Positions 30,840 to 38,166 of a DNA stretch of 38,166 nt are shown one piece after another. Numbering within the stretch: position 1 is the stretch's first letter; each line of letters opens with the position of its first letter. The translations under genes were made by a program, and so were the position numbers. The DNA lies in IMG/VR virus record IMGVR_UViG_3300036781_000318, positions 1 to 38,166 of that record, one strand, 5' to 3'. The stretch comes from a virus. The notes under the pieces were generated by a model. That model was not told where the DNA came from and made no database searches. It was given only the letters and a program-made list of their open reading frames with translations.

Positions 30840-31115
30840 TTAGTTGATTTCTGGTTTTTTGCTTTCGCCGAATTTCTTCGGTATCGTCCTGAGCGCTGAC
30901 CTGTTCCGCAGCATCGCCGAGTTCATCCGTCTCGGGAACACCGCGCTCTTGGCGGAGTTCTTGTACTGGATGTCCTTGTTGAACGACGGGTTCAGGAGAG
31001 TGCCGCCGGCATCCTGCGATGAATTTGGCGGCTCGTACTGCTTTATTGTACCATAGCCGAATTTCGGCTTCTGGGGAGCAGTTCGCGGCACGGGTTTTTG
31101 CTCGGGCGTCGCCAT
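30840..31115 (-). CDS. Small basic protein, 91 aa
   Basis: The product is Pro/Lys/Asn-rich and lacks any hydrophobic core, so it is probably disordered until bound. It contains PKFGYGTIKQYEPPNSSQDA. It lies in the compact run between portal and scaffold. A minor head protein or assembly helper is possible, but nothing in the sequence proves it. Confidence 0.65.
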   Translation of the reverse strand: MATPEQKPVPRTAPQKPKFGYGTIKQYEPPNSSQDAGGTLLNPSFNKDIQYKNSAKSAVFPRRMNSAMLRNRSALRTIPKKFGESKKPEIN

Positions 31116-31118
31116 CGC

Positions 31119-31403
31119 CTATTTCTTCCGCTTAGGAAGAACGGGATTGTTGCCGGTCGGTGCAGGCTTGATCACGCCTTTCGGATCCGCTCCGATGAAG
31201 GAACGTCCGGCGCCGGCGTACGACTTGCCGGGAACGGTGCGCGACACGAGCGTTGCCGGAAGCGTGTCGGATCCCTGAAGCAGGCTGATTCCACCGGCTT
31301 TCCCCTGTGGGTTTTCGTCATCCAAGTTGCCGTCGTTGGCCTGGATGTTGGTACGGGAGTTCTTCGCTGCGCGCTGAGGGTTGTAGATCTTTTTCTTTAT
31401 CAT
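31119..31403 (-). CDS. Small basic protein, 94 aa
   Basis: I start at ATG 31401-31403 (MIKKKIYNPQRAAKNSRTNI). A GTG 11 codons upstream at 31436 is an alternative with no better ribosome site. The product is basic, Gly/Pro-rich and lacks a hydrophobic core. It ends 3 bases before the next gene. A similar composition to the following 91-aa protein suggests a related head-assembly role, by context only. Confidence 0.6.
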   Translation of the reverse strand: MIKKKIYNPQRAAKNSRTNIQANDGNLDDENPQGKAGGISLLQGSDTLPATLVSRTVPGKSYAGAGRSFIGADPKGVIKPAPTGNNPVLPKRKK

Positions 31404-31449
31404 GGTGTTTTTGTTTCTGGATGATTTGGTTTGCACCGTCAGAATAGGA

Positions 31450-31827
31450 TTATTTTAGCGAGTCGTCAAGATATTCGCGCTGCAAATCCGTTGAGCGCTT
31501 GATCCTGTCGTCGAGCGTCTCGTCGATGGAAGCCAAGTCCGCATCGTAATTGCGCGTGAAGAACTTCAGCACGTCCTCATATCCCTTCTTCTGGTCGATG
31601 AGGTGATCCATCCCCTTGTTGCTTATCAGCTGCGCGTTGATCGCCTTCAGTATGCCGATGATATGGTCGCGGATCGCTTCGGAAACGTGATGGTTCGTGA
31701 AGTCCTTCTTCTCGGTCAGGTCTTCGATGCGGATCTCTATTTCCGCTATCTCGGTGGCCTGCTCGTCATCCCATGCCGTGAGTTCGCGGAGACGAGTTAT
31801 CTTGCCCTGTAAGCGTGGATTAGGCAT
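31450..31827 (-). CDS. Helical coiled-coil protein, 125 aa
   Basis: The sequence is almost wholly helical and charged, with heptad-like stretches at about 8-40 and 85-120 (TAWDDEQATEIAEIEIRIED). It starts within the last 8 bases of the portal gene. A position directly after the portal suggests a portal- or head-completion-associated protein, but there is no diagnostic motif. Confidence 0.75.
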   Translation of the reverse strand: MPNPRLQGKITRLRELTAWDDEQATEIAEIEIRIEDLTEKKDFTNHHVSEAIRDHIIGILKAINAQLISNKGMDHLIDQKKGYEDVLKFFTRNYDADLASIDETLDDRIKRSTDLQREYLDDSLK

Positions 31828-33859
31828 TGGCCGCCTGCGTCACCGGATTAGCCGGTTGGGCTGCTACCGGGGCGGATTGCTGGGCGCCTGGCTGTCCTGG
31901 CTGCTGCTGGCCCTGCCCTGGCTGTTCCGGGGTTCCGTTGGCCGCGCCAGCTCCGGCAGAGGCCGCGAGGTGCGCCATGTTCTCGGTGATGATTTGCTGA
32001 TGGGCCTTCACATAGTCCATGAAGTTCAGGGAGACAGGCTGTCCGTTCTTGCCCTTTCGCTTCGCCAAGTCGTTCTGGTGCATTTTCTCGAAATGCAGGA
32101 TCTTGTTCGCGAACGCCACTGTGGCCGCATAGCAGAGATCAGGGATCTTGCCGTTGATGAGCGTGCGAATCGCGACGTCGGCAAGCGACATCACGTCGCT
32201 CGATGAGAAGTTCTCCGTGTCCAGGGCTTCGGTGATGGTCTCGTCGTCCCAGCCTCCCATGTCTCGCAGATATATCTGCGCGCGCCATTTGGCATTCGTG
32301 GATTTCATGGCATCGGGATCTGCCACAAGCGCGGCGATGGCGGCCTGCTTCTGCTGTTTGCCGATCGCGTTCTGCTTGTCCTCCTCGGAATCGGAAACGA
32401 TGTCGACGTCATAGCCGTCGCCGAAATTCAGCTCGTCCGCGGTCAGCTCTTCCCAAGACACGCCGTTCTCGCCGATCATTTTTACCAATACGGACTCGTC
32501 GCAGAATTCCTTGAAGTCCTCAAGCCAGCGGATGCCGACTTCCTGCCAGCAGCCCTTGAAGGAGTTGGCCTTGTAGCCGACGCGCTTCGCGACTTCCTGG
32601 GAGTTCAGGAAGGCGATGTTGACCTTCTGCTTGGTGTTGGATTGCTGGGAGATATCCGCGACGCCGGTCGTGTTCGCGAGCTTCGATGAGAGCCAGTCGA
32701 CAAGCGTGATCGTGCCGTTCAGAACCGGGGTCGTGAAGGTGTACACCGCATCGCTGATCTTCTTCGTGCCGTTTTTCGTATCAAAAGGGATGAGCGCATC
32801 AGGACGGTAGCTTGCCTCGTCGAGCTTCGACGGGTCAGGTACCATGTCGATGTCGTATCCGCGCGCGGTCATGTTCTGCTTCGCGCGGTTGGTGAGTTCC
32901 TGGTTCATCAGGTCGATGATGCTGATGGCCACCGTATAGAAATCGTCGGCGTAGCTCTTAGACCAGAAGACCTTATCGCTCTCGTGCGTGGCCCATGAAG
33001 TCCAGGGGAACTTGCCGCTGGGACGGATATCCTTCAGCTTCTCGCAGCGCAAAGGAAGCCCGGTGAACGGGTCGAACAGGAAATAGATCCGCTCGCCGTT
33101 TATCTCGGATACCCATTCGGCCGGATAGAAGACGGTCTGCCCGACATAGTTGTTCGATTCAGGATCAAGGCCCATCGCGAGGAACTGGGAGAACGCGTCC
33201 TCTTCTCCGCCGGCCTGCTGATAGGTCTCGTTCATCGTCTCCAGCCCGTTTTCGCCTTTGACGACAAAGCCAAGAAGCTCTTTCACCGATTCTTCGTAAT
33301 ATATTCCGGCATCGGAGTTTTCCTTGAGGTCGCTCTTGGTGCGCTTCAGCCCTGTTTGCCCGGCAAAGATATGGTTTTCCAGTATACCGCCGCCGTCAGG
33401 CTGGCAATGGAAATTCTTGTACGAGACGATCTCGAAATAGTTCTTGTACTTCGGCTCGTTCTCGGCGTATTGCTTCTGGATGCCGCGGCCGCACATCAGG
33501 GCGTTATGCATGTCCCAACGCTGCTTCAAGTCCCACTGCGCGTTCGGGAGCGTGGAGTTGGATTCCTTCTTCCATGCGAGCGTGGCTTTTTCCAGTGCCA
33601 GCTTGTCGGCAGGGTCGTTGTGCTTGAACTTGATAGAGATAGGATCGCCGAAATCAGCCTGGAGCGTGTCCAGCATTCCGGAGAAGATAGGCAGTGCCTC
33701 GTTGTAGATCGCGCGCTGCTTCGGGCGCAGGCGGCCAGCGTAAAGCTCCTCGTACATTTTTATGCGGAGCATACGGGGCTTTTTGAACTCCATGCTGGTC
33801 TTAAGCTGTTTTTTTACGATGGTCTGCGACCATTCCTTCGCTTTTTCGTATGGGATCAT
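31820..33859 (-). CDS. Portal protein
   Basis: I start at ATG 33857-33859 (MIPYEKAKEWSQTIVKKQLK), seven bases after the terminase stop, giving 679 aa. The size and the long helical architecture match podovirus portals. The core includes AWKKESNSTLPNAQWDLKQR, a wing-like beta region and the stem/clip-like TVAISIIDLMNQELTNRAKQ. The last 70 residues are a Pro/Gln/Ala-rich disordered tail. Its location between large terminase and head genes makes the call. The leader GAAATAAAA has no Shine-Dalgarno, like that of the HTH/zinc gene. Confidence 0.85.
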   Translation of the reverse strand: MIPYEKAKEWSQTIVKKQLKTSMEFKKPRMLRIKMYEELYAGRLRPKQRAIYNEALPIFSGMLDTLQADFGDPISIKFKHNDPADKLALEKATLAWKKESNSTLPNAQWDLKQRWDMHNALMCGRGIQKQYAENEPKYKNYFEIVSYKNFHCQPDGGGILENHIFAGQTGLKRTKSDLKENSDAGIYYEESVKELLGFVVKGENGLETMNETYQQAGGEEDAFSQFLAMGLDPESNNYVGQTVFYPAEWVSEINGERIYFLFDPFTGLPLRCEKLKDIRPSGKFPWTSWATHESDKVFWSKSYADDFYTVAISIIDLMNQELTNRAKQNMTARGYDIDMVPDPSKLDEASYRPDALIPFDTKNGTKKISDAVYTFTTPVLNGTITLVDWLSSKLANTTGVADISQQSNTKQKVNIAFLNSQEVAKRVGYKANSFKGCWQEVGIRWLEDFKEFCDESVLVKMIGENGVSWEELTADELNFGDGYDVDIVSDSEEDKQNAIGKQQKQAAIAALVADPDAMKSTNAKWRAQIYLRDMGGWDDETITEALDTENFSSSDVMSLADVAIRTLINGKIPDLCYAATVAFANKILHFEKMHQNDLAKRKGKNGQPVSLNFMDYVKAHQQIITENMAHLAASAGAGAANGTPEQPGQGQQQPGQPGAQQSAPVAAQPANPVTQAANA

Positions 33860-33866
33860 TTTTATT

Positions 33867-35618
33867 TCAAGAATCGTAAGCCGGTTGTTCGAAATCAGTA
33901 TAAGGATTTTCATCACGCCTTGCAAATCTGTCTTCGAACTCCTGTCCTGGGTTTCTGGCAGGCGCCGGAGTCGAGGCGGACGGGTTCTCGAAAGGTTTCT
34001 GCTTGTATTCCAACGCGCGCTTTCGGACATTCGGGTCAGGCACGAACTTTCCTACGGCCCAGCAGATACACGCGGCAATGAGCAAGTCAAAGTGCCGGGT
34101 CGTACCATCGGCGGTCGATACCTGATCCACGTCGCCTTTCGTGAATCCGCGCATTTCCTTCAGCAGGCCAAGGTCATCGATGACCAGCACGCCATCCTCG
34201 AACGCGGTGCGGAAACGGTACAGGATGTCAGGCCTGTTGGCTCCGGTGGTCTCCCATCCGTAAAGCTTGGTCGGCCGCTCGTCCGTCTTGATGGTAGGCG
34301 TGCGTCGGTGGATTTTGTCGACCGGATAGATATCCTTGAGCTTCGTGACGGTGGCGTTACCGTGGTTGTTCACTTCAGGCGCGATGTAGCACTCGCCGAA
34401 CTTCTTTCCGATGGAGCGCAGCTCGAACGCGAAAAGGTCAGGCTGGATCTCGTTGTTCTTGTACGTCGCAAAAAGGCAGTTCGGGTTCTGCGTGAAATCT
34501 ATTCCGGCTATCGTGCATGAATCCCGGCCGCGGCCGCCGGCAGAGTCAGAGGCCAATGCGTAGCGGTGGGACGGATTGTATTTCGCATAATACTTCACGT
34601 CGCCTACCTGGTCTATCGGCTGTATCTTCTTCGCGCGCTCGATCGCCTCGTCGACGCGCCTGCGGTCAAAGAACAAGTCACCCGCGGCTTCGGGCGAGTT
34701 CATCATTTCAACTTCATACACCTTGCGGCCATCGGCGTTCAGCATCCGTTTGCGCGATTCGAGGGATATCACCGGCGCTTGCGCGTTATGAGGAACCTTC
34801 TCAAGCTCCTTATCGGTCATGACGTACTTCTCCGGCCATGCAGGCTTGCCTTCGATCTCCGCGTTAACCACGCGAACCCGGAGCTTCGGGTTGTTCTCCG
34901 CGCTGTCCATCAGCCGCTTCACGTTGCCGGCTTCTGATATCAGGTTGCAGAGGTAGAGCGCTATCCCGTTTGGGGCCATGCCGGCCTTGAGCGTATCGAT
35001 ATGCTTCCGGATCTTTGAGGTTATCGGGCGCGAGTCGACCGTCTTCTCGGTCTCGAAATCGTCGAACACGATGAACCCAGGACGGTACTTGCCGAACACG
35101 CGGCCACGTCCGGACTTGCCTACCGTGAGGCCCTGAACCTTGATGCCGTTCTTCGTGATGAACGACGTTATCTTCTTCTGTGTCTTGGATTTGTATTTGC
35201 TCGCCTCCTCGATGTAGAGCTGGCCGAAATCCTCGATGATGCGCTGGTTGCCTTGCAGCTCGCTCGCCACGTCGAGCAGTGCGGCCTCCACGTTGTCGCC
35301 GTCGAACGAGTCCCAGAGGATGTAATGCTCCAGCTCGTAGCAGATCAGGTAGGTGATGAATATCTTTGCCCACGATGTCTTCGTTCCCTCGCGGAATATC
35401 ACCTCGACCAGCTCGGTGATGTTGCGCTGCTTCAGATCGTCCAAGTCGCCAATCATGTCGTAATGGAAATCCGCAAGATCATACGTGATGTATTCCTCGA
35501 AATAATAAAGACCGAAGAGCAGCAACGATTCGCGGCAAACGAACGGTCGGCTCTCCGGGTCAGTCAGGTATTGTTGCAGCTCCGCTGCTATCGTTTTTAT
35601 TTCTTCGGCTTTGGTCAT
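33867..35618 (-). CDS. Large terminase subunit
   Basis: The 583-aa protein is a packaging motor. A deviant Walker A (REGTKTS, residues 76-82) and Walker B (FIVFDDFE, 182-189) mark the ATPase. The nuclease half has ALASDSAGGRGRDSC with its first Asp, a Glu in PEVNNHG, and a later Asp in HFDLLIAACICW, the usual RNase H-fold metal set. The C-terminal 50 residues are Pro/Arg-rich. It follows the small terminase and precedes the portal, as in most tailed phages. The first codons overlap a small frame (35560-35790). Confidence 0.92.
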   Translation of the reverse strand: MTKAEEIKTIAAELQQYLTDPESRPFVCRESLLLFGLYYFEEYITYDLADFHYDMIGDLDDLKQRNITELVEVIFREGTKTSWAKIFITYLICYELEHYILWDSFDGDNVEAALLDVASELQGNQRIIEDFGQLYIEEASKYKSKTQKKITSFITKNGIKVQGLTVGKSGRGRVFGKYRPGFIVFDDFETEKTVDSRPITSKIRKHIDTLKAGMAPNGIALYLCNLISEAGNVKRLMDSAENNPKLRVRVVNAEIEGKPAWPEKYVMTDKELEKVPHNAQAPVISLESRKRMLNADGRKVYEVEMMNSPEAAGDLFFDRRRVDEAIERAKKIQPIDQVGDVKYYAKYNPSHRYALASDSAGGRGRDSCTIAGIDFTQNPNCLFATYKNNEIQPDLFAFELRSIGKKFGECYIAPEVNNHGNATVTKLKDIYPVDKIHRRTPTIKTDERPTKLYGWETTGANRPDILYRFRTAFEDGVLVIDDLGLLKEMRGFTKGDVDQVSTADGTTRHFDLLIAACICWAVGKFVPDPNVRKRALEYKQKPFENPSASTPAPARNPGQEFEDRFARRDENPYTDFEQPAYDS

Positions 35619-35790
35619 CGATAAGTCTTTGGTTAAACGCCATCACGGCGAGGTACTCGGCCAGCATCTCGGCCTCGCCTGGATAGAGCATGACTTCCGT
35701 CACTGTCGGAGTCCAGAACTCCCGGCGCTCCGGTTCACTTTCGGATATTTCGCCTAATCTTCTGGAGGGTGGAAATGATGGCGGCTGCAT
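35560..35790 (-). CDS. Small protein between terminase subunits, 76 aa
   Basis: This frame fills the 116-bp gap between the small and large terminase genes and overlaps each by nearly 60 bases. It contains WTPTVTEVMLYPGEAEMLAE and a helical middle (YLAVMAFNQRLIDDQ), which read like a real protein and not a shadow. No function is recognised; an extra terminase-associated component is possible. Confidence 0.5.
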   Translation of the reverse strand: MQPPSFPPSRRLGEISESEPERREFWTPTVTEVMLYPGEAEMLAEYLAVMAFNQRLIDDQSRRNKNDSSGAATIPD

Positions 35791-36280
35791 GATCTGGGTT
35801 TGGTTTAATCTGGCGGCCCTTGGAAGTGAGATCCAATCTCTCGGCGGCGTAAACGCCTTTCAGTTTGTATGCCATGTCGAGGGCTTGGCGCTGCGTTGCG
35901 GTATCAGCCTTGCTGACGTAGACTTTCGTGCCGCCGATGGCTCCGCGCTGGATCATGAATACTTTGACGTGCGCTTTTTTCGCAATCGCGTAAATTTCCT
36001 TGTCCTCCAATTTCGGATCGACGAAGAAATCATCGACCGCGCTGGCTTCCATCAGCTCCTCATGCTTTTCGGTGAGGCGCTCATCGGGCAGATACTTTTC
36101 GAGGAGATCCTGCCACGTCTGAGTCGAGGTCAATTTGCTAGGCGCATTGGCGACCGCTTCAGAATATCCGGCCTCAAGAATAGCTTGCCTCATGCTTCTG
36201 CCTTTTTCAGCCATTTTCTTGAATGCGAGCTTCTGACGTATTGTAGGCTTACGCTTTTGTTTTACTGGCTTTTTCTTCAT
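35735..36280 (-). CDS. Small terminase subunit
   Basis: I start at ATG 36278-36280, five bases after the upstream stop, with AGG just ahead; the TTG at 36301 is less likely. The 181-aa protein has a basic N-terminus (KKKPVKQKRKPTIRQKLAFK) and the helix-turn-helix MRQAILEAGYSEAVANAPSK, typical of small terminases, then QTWQDLLEKYLPDERLTEKH and a C-terminal oligomerisation/helical part. It should recognise phage DNA for packaging. Its place before the large subunit supports the call. Confidence 0.85.
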   Translation of the reverse strand: MKKKPVKQKRKPTIRQKLAFKKMAEKGRSMRQAILEAGYSEAVANAPSKLTSTQTWQDLLEKYLPDERLTEKHEELMEASAVDDFFVDPKLEDKEIYAIAKKAHVKVFMIQRGAIGGTKVYVSKADTATQRQALDMAYKLKGVYAAERLDLTSKGRQIKPNPDHAAAIISTLQKIRRNIRK

Positions 36281-36284
36281 GCGC

Positions 36285-36527
36285 CTATGATAACGTATCA
36301 ACTATCTTTCCGTCCACTATAGGGTTAACCATTCCAGCTTCGTAGAACCATCGGCCGAAGATTATATCTATCCGGCTTTCCACGAATGATCCCACGTGAT
36401 GCGGATGCAAGAATGTTTTCTTTGTATGGCAAAAACTTAAAAAAGTCCGTCTGGTGAAAGGCAGCCTGATTGTAAAATTAGGATGCCAATTTGAGCAGAG
36501 GAGTTTTTTAACGAACCATTTCTTCAT
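36285..36527 (-). CDS. Hypothetical protein, 80 aa
   Basis: The product is basic and aromatic-rich with many His and Cys residues (FCHTKKTFLHPHHVGSF). No domain is recognised. It starts in an ATGA overlap with the preceding small membrane protein. The overlap chain on both sides favours a real gene. Confidence 0.6.
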   Translation of the reverse strand: MKKWFVKKLLCSNWHPNFTIRLPFTRRTFLSFCHTKKTFLHPHHVGSFVESRIDIIFGRWFYEAGMVNPIVDGKIVDTLS

Positions 36528-36709
36528 GGGTTTATTTTGTTCCAGCAGTAATTGAACTGGTCGAAGCCTTCGATTTCCGGGTTCCTGTTCAGGCAGTCCT
36601 CGAAATCATATTTGCGTTGGAGATTGGCTTTATGCCCTGCGTAAACGGCGAAGGTGAGAAGCAGTATCTGAAGCAGGACGATCAGCAGTATGAATGTTTT
36701 TTCTTTCAT
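36524..36709 (-). CDS. Small membrane-anchored protein, 61 aa
   Basis: An N-terminal transmembrane helix (about 5-24, TFILLIVLLQILLLTFAVYA) is followed by a soluble tail with two cysteines (residues 39 and 55). It overlaps the genes before and after by four bases each. It could be an inner-membrane factor such as a superinfection-exclusion peptide, but only topology supports this. Confidence 0.65.
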   Translation of the reverse strand: MKEKTFILLIVLLQILLLTFAVYAGHKANLQRKYDFEDCLNRNPEIEGFDQFNYCWNKINP

Positions 36710-36954
36710 TCCTTGGTCGGATAAATAAATGCTGAAGTGTCATCCATGACGGGAGGCATCGGAGACTGAAGCGCGGCGTTGTCCTTGATATCCCTGAAGC
36801 GGCGCTCCACTATTTCCTTGCATTCGTTCATGGCTTGGAAATACTTACGGTTAACTCCGTAGCGCGCGGCATCATGCAAAGTCCGGGTCATCTCTTGGAT
36901 GATATCCGTGAGGGTCATGTTCACCGCTTCGTCGATTTCTTCTTGTTTGGTCAT
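36706..36954 (-). CDS. Hypothetical protein, 82 aa
   Basis: A helical acidic N-terminus (TKQEEIDEAVNMTLTDIIQE) and a middle with YFQAMNECKEIVERRFRDIK suggest a small all-helical domain. No motif is recognised. It is coupled to both neighbours by ATGA overlaps. Confidence 0.7.
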   Translation of the reverse strand: MTKQEEIDEAVNMTLTDIIQEMTRTLHDAARYGVNRKYFQAMNECKEIVERRFRDIKDNAALQSPMPPVMDDTSAFIYPTKE

Positions 36955-37379
36955 GTTGGGTTTCCTTTTTCGTCGGTTGTATGGATATCGATTGCCCGTC
37001 CATCGTCCCCGAATTTAAAACGGTTGAACATGAAATCATCCATGTCATCGAAATCGATTCTCGCCTTGCGATTCAGGATATCGTTCATCACTGGTTTCGA
37101 ATAGAATCCGGATGGCAAGTCAGCTGAAGCCAGCACGGGAAAATCAAGAAGTTTTATGGCCTTGATGACGATATTTTTTACCTGACCGCTCATTTTGGTT
37201 CTATAGGGGCGATATTTCCTCCTCAACGAGCCGCGAATAACAATACGCGCAATGCCATCCAGGTTGCGCGTATGCTGTTGCATGAACTCTCCATGACGAA
37301 ACGGCAGCACTTGGGACTGTTCTACCGGTACGCCGTATATTTGTCCGGCTATTCCTTTTTTGAAGACGATTGGAGGCAT
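36951..37379 (-). CDS. Hypothetical protein, 142 aa
   Basis: A beta-like N-terminal half (GKPV-free; GIARIVIRGSLRRKYRPYRT) with many basic residues is followed by an acidic C-terminal third (DFDDMDDFMFNRFKFGDDGR). I recognise no family. It starts at the last base of the zincin-like gene upstream and overlaps the next gene by four bases. Confidence 0.7.
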   Translation of the reverse strand: MPPIVFKKGIAGQIYGVPVEQSQVLPFRHGEFMQQHTRNLDGIARIVIRGSLRRKYRPYRTKMSGQVKNIVIKAIKLLDFPVLASADLPSGFYSKPVMNDILNRKARIDFDDMDDFMFNRFKFGDDGRAIDIHTTDEKGNPT

Positions 37380-37639
37380 TATTTCAGGAGGTTATTATCC
37401 TTAAGAACCTGATAAATCTGTTCGGAGAGGCTATCCAGCAACGTATGATCCAGGACTGAATTCATCACGTGGAATATCTCGTGGATGAAAGCGACTTCCT
37501 TTTGCGTTTGGGGAAGATTCTCGCAAATCGTAATGACTCCGGAATCGCGATCATAGTTTGCGCATTCGTCATCGTTCACTTGGCCCAATACGATCTTAAC
37601 CCGATGGGCGCCGATTTTTATGGTCGAGGGGATTTTCAT
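37379..37639 (-). CDS. Small zincin-like protein (HEIFH)
   Basis: The 86-aa protein contains HEIFH at residues 53-57 inside a helix (KEVAFIHEIFHVMNSVLDHT), a minimal HExxH zinc peptidase motif similar to short ImmA/IrrE-like phage proteins. Its N-terminal half is beta-rich (KIGAHRVKIVLGQVNDDECA). The third ligand may be an acidic residue in the C-terminal helix. The substrate is unknown. It overlaps the neighbouring 92-aa gene by four bases. Confidence 0.75.
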   Translation of the reverse strand: MKIPSTIKIGAHRVKIVLGQVNDDECANYDRDSGVITICENLPQTQKEVAFIHEIFHVMNSVLDHTLLDSLSEQIYQVLKDNNLLK

Positions 37640-37914
37640 GCAGATGGCGAGCTTTCTTCAGGAGCTGGGTGCGTGTTGATGAAGTCCGTGACGACCGCGA
37701 TCTTCTTGTCCAAGTCGTCGATGCCGTTCTGCAAATCCTGCTTGCTGGCTCTCAGGTTCTTCAGGGAGAACGCGCCTACGGTGACTGCGATGTCCGGGAC
37801 GGTGTCGCCGTCCATGTTCTTCATCTGCGTTCCGGTGATTAACGGCAGTTGGGTATTCTCGTCGATGACTTCACCGTCCGGGATCTTGTCGGTATCTATT
37901 TTGTAATCTGGCAT
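37636..37914 (-). CDS. Hypothetical protein, 92 aa
   Basis: The N-terminal half is acidic and probably extended (DKIPDGEVIDENTQLPLITG). The second half forms a helix or coiled coil (LRASKQDLQNGIDDLDKKIA). It is the first gene after the HTH/zinc gene in the late direction. No Shine-Dalgarno precedes it, and no function is recognised. Confidence 0.7.
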   Translation of the reverse strand: MPDYKIDTDKIPDGEVIDENTQLPLITGTQMKNMDGDTVPDIAVTVGAFSLKNLRASKQDLQNGIDDLDKKIAVVTDFINTHPAPEESSPSA

Positions 37915-37930
37915 GGTGGTTTCTAATTAA

Positions 37931-38166
37931 TTATTCTTCAAAAACTGGTGCTTCCTGCGCGACCTTCAGAATCTTGGATTTGCAGCTCAGGCACATCGCC
38001 TTTCCGATAGGGAGATTCGAGGTGAAGCGATGACCGATATCGCAGATGTAGTTCGTCCTGGGGATGAGCTTCCTTTCGGCCTGGACGAACGGCGAGGAGT
38101 TCGACGGAACCATCTTCTTCATCGCCTGCTTTATGTTCGAAACGGTGCCTGGGGAAATCTTGAACT
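37931..38166 (-). CDS. HTH/zinc-ribbon protein, C-terminal part (continuation of 1-431)
   Basis: This is the C-terminal end of the gene that starts at 431 and crosses the junction. The visible part holds the zinc ribbon ICDIGHRFTSNLPIGKAMCL with Cys and His in the first pair and C-x2-C in the second, then a short acidic tail. Bases 38040-38166 repeat 1-127, so the residues they encode belong to the same protein as in the first entry. A shorter internal ATG at 38122 would drop the HTH and is not the natural start. Confidence 0.85.
   Translation of the reverse strand, partial: FKISPGTVSNIKQAMKKMVPSNSSPFVQAERKLIPRTNYICDIGHRFTSNLPIGKAMCLSCKSKILKVAQEAPVFEE
38040..38166. repeat. 127-bp terminal direct repeat, right copy
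   Basis: This is the second copy of bases 1-127, identical throughout. Removing one copy gives a 38,039-bp circle in which the HTH/zinc gene is intact. Confidence 0.95.

Noticed and set aside
1-38166. Stop-codon recoding, as in some Patescibacteria phages
   Set aside because: All core genes end at normal stops with the expected lengths, and TAA, TAG and TGA are all used as terminators.
1-38166. Lysogeny genes or CRISPR array
   Set aside because: I found no integrase, excisionase, CI-type repressor, attachment site pair or regularly spaced repeats.

Overview
This window reads as one complete tailed-phage genome with a podovirus-like gene set. The first 127 bases (1-127) are identical to the last 127 (38040-38166), so the sequence closes into a circle or permuted molecule of about 38,039 bp. 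One gene, a helix-turn-helix/zinc protein, runs through the junction. Every credible gene is on the minus strand, so the biological order runs from high to low coordinates. All genes close with the standard code, TAA, TAG and TGA all serve as stops, and there is no integrase, excisionase, tRNA or CRISPR array. The phage looks obligately lytic. The host cannot be fixed from sequence alone. Many short virion-module proteins carry N-terminal membrane anchors, and several adhesin modules resemble ones I remember from Patescibacteria/Parcubacteria-associated contigs, so that group is a weak working guess.

Early region (about 8026 down to 432). A consensus sigma-70 promoter at 7998-8026 abuts the start of a 54-aa protein. 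It is followed by a winged-helix replication-type protein, a probable single-strand annealing protein, a Cas4/RecB-like nuclease, a small Cys-rich protein, a NinB-like recombination protein, an HNH-like protein, small hypothetical and zincin-like proteins, and a C5 cytosine methyltransferase. The methyltransferase gene appears to carry a second coding frame. Two further promoters (603-631 and 6508-6536) share an unusual spacer motif with the first.

Late region (431 across the junction to 37931, then down to 11483). The promoter at 603-631 and a strongly folded leader precede the HTH/zinc protein. After seven small proteins come the small and large terminase subunits and the portal, then four small proteins. 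A 228-bp non-coding stretch with interleaved RNA pairings and an intrinsic terminator separates this block from scaffold and major capsid protein. Next come a run of membrane-anchored, low-complexity or adhesin-like proteins, a papain-like peptidase, tail adaptor and nozzle proteins, and two large putative ejection proteins.

Lysis region (11431 down to 8034). Its own promoter precedes a full-length PurD-like ATP-grasp protein, a holin-like protein, an endolysin that fuses a papain-like (C1) peptidase to an M23 peptidase, and a 43-aa zinc-ribbon protein with a very strong ribosome binding site. A hairpin terminator then closes the unit just before the early promoter.

The least ordinary elements are the dual-frame methyltransferase locus, the three-promoter regulon with a shared spacer motif, the two papain-like peptidases, the PurD-like ligase lacking its usual N-terminal substrate loop, and the structured RNA segments before the late regulator and the capsid genes.
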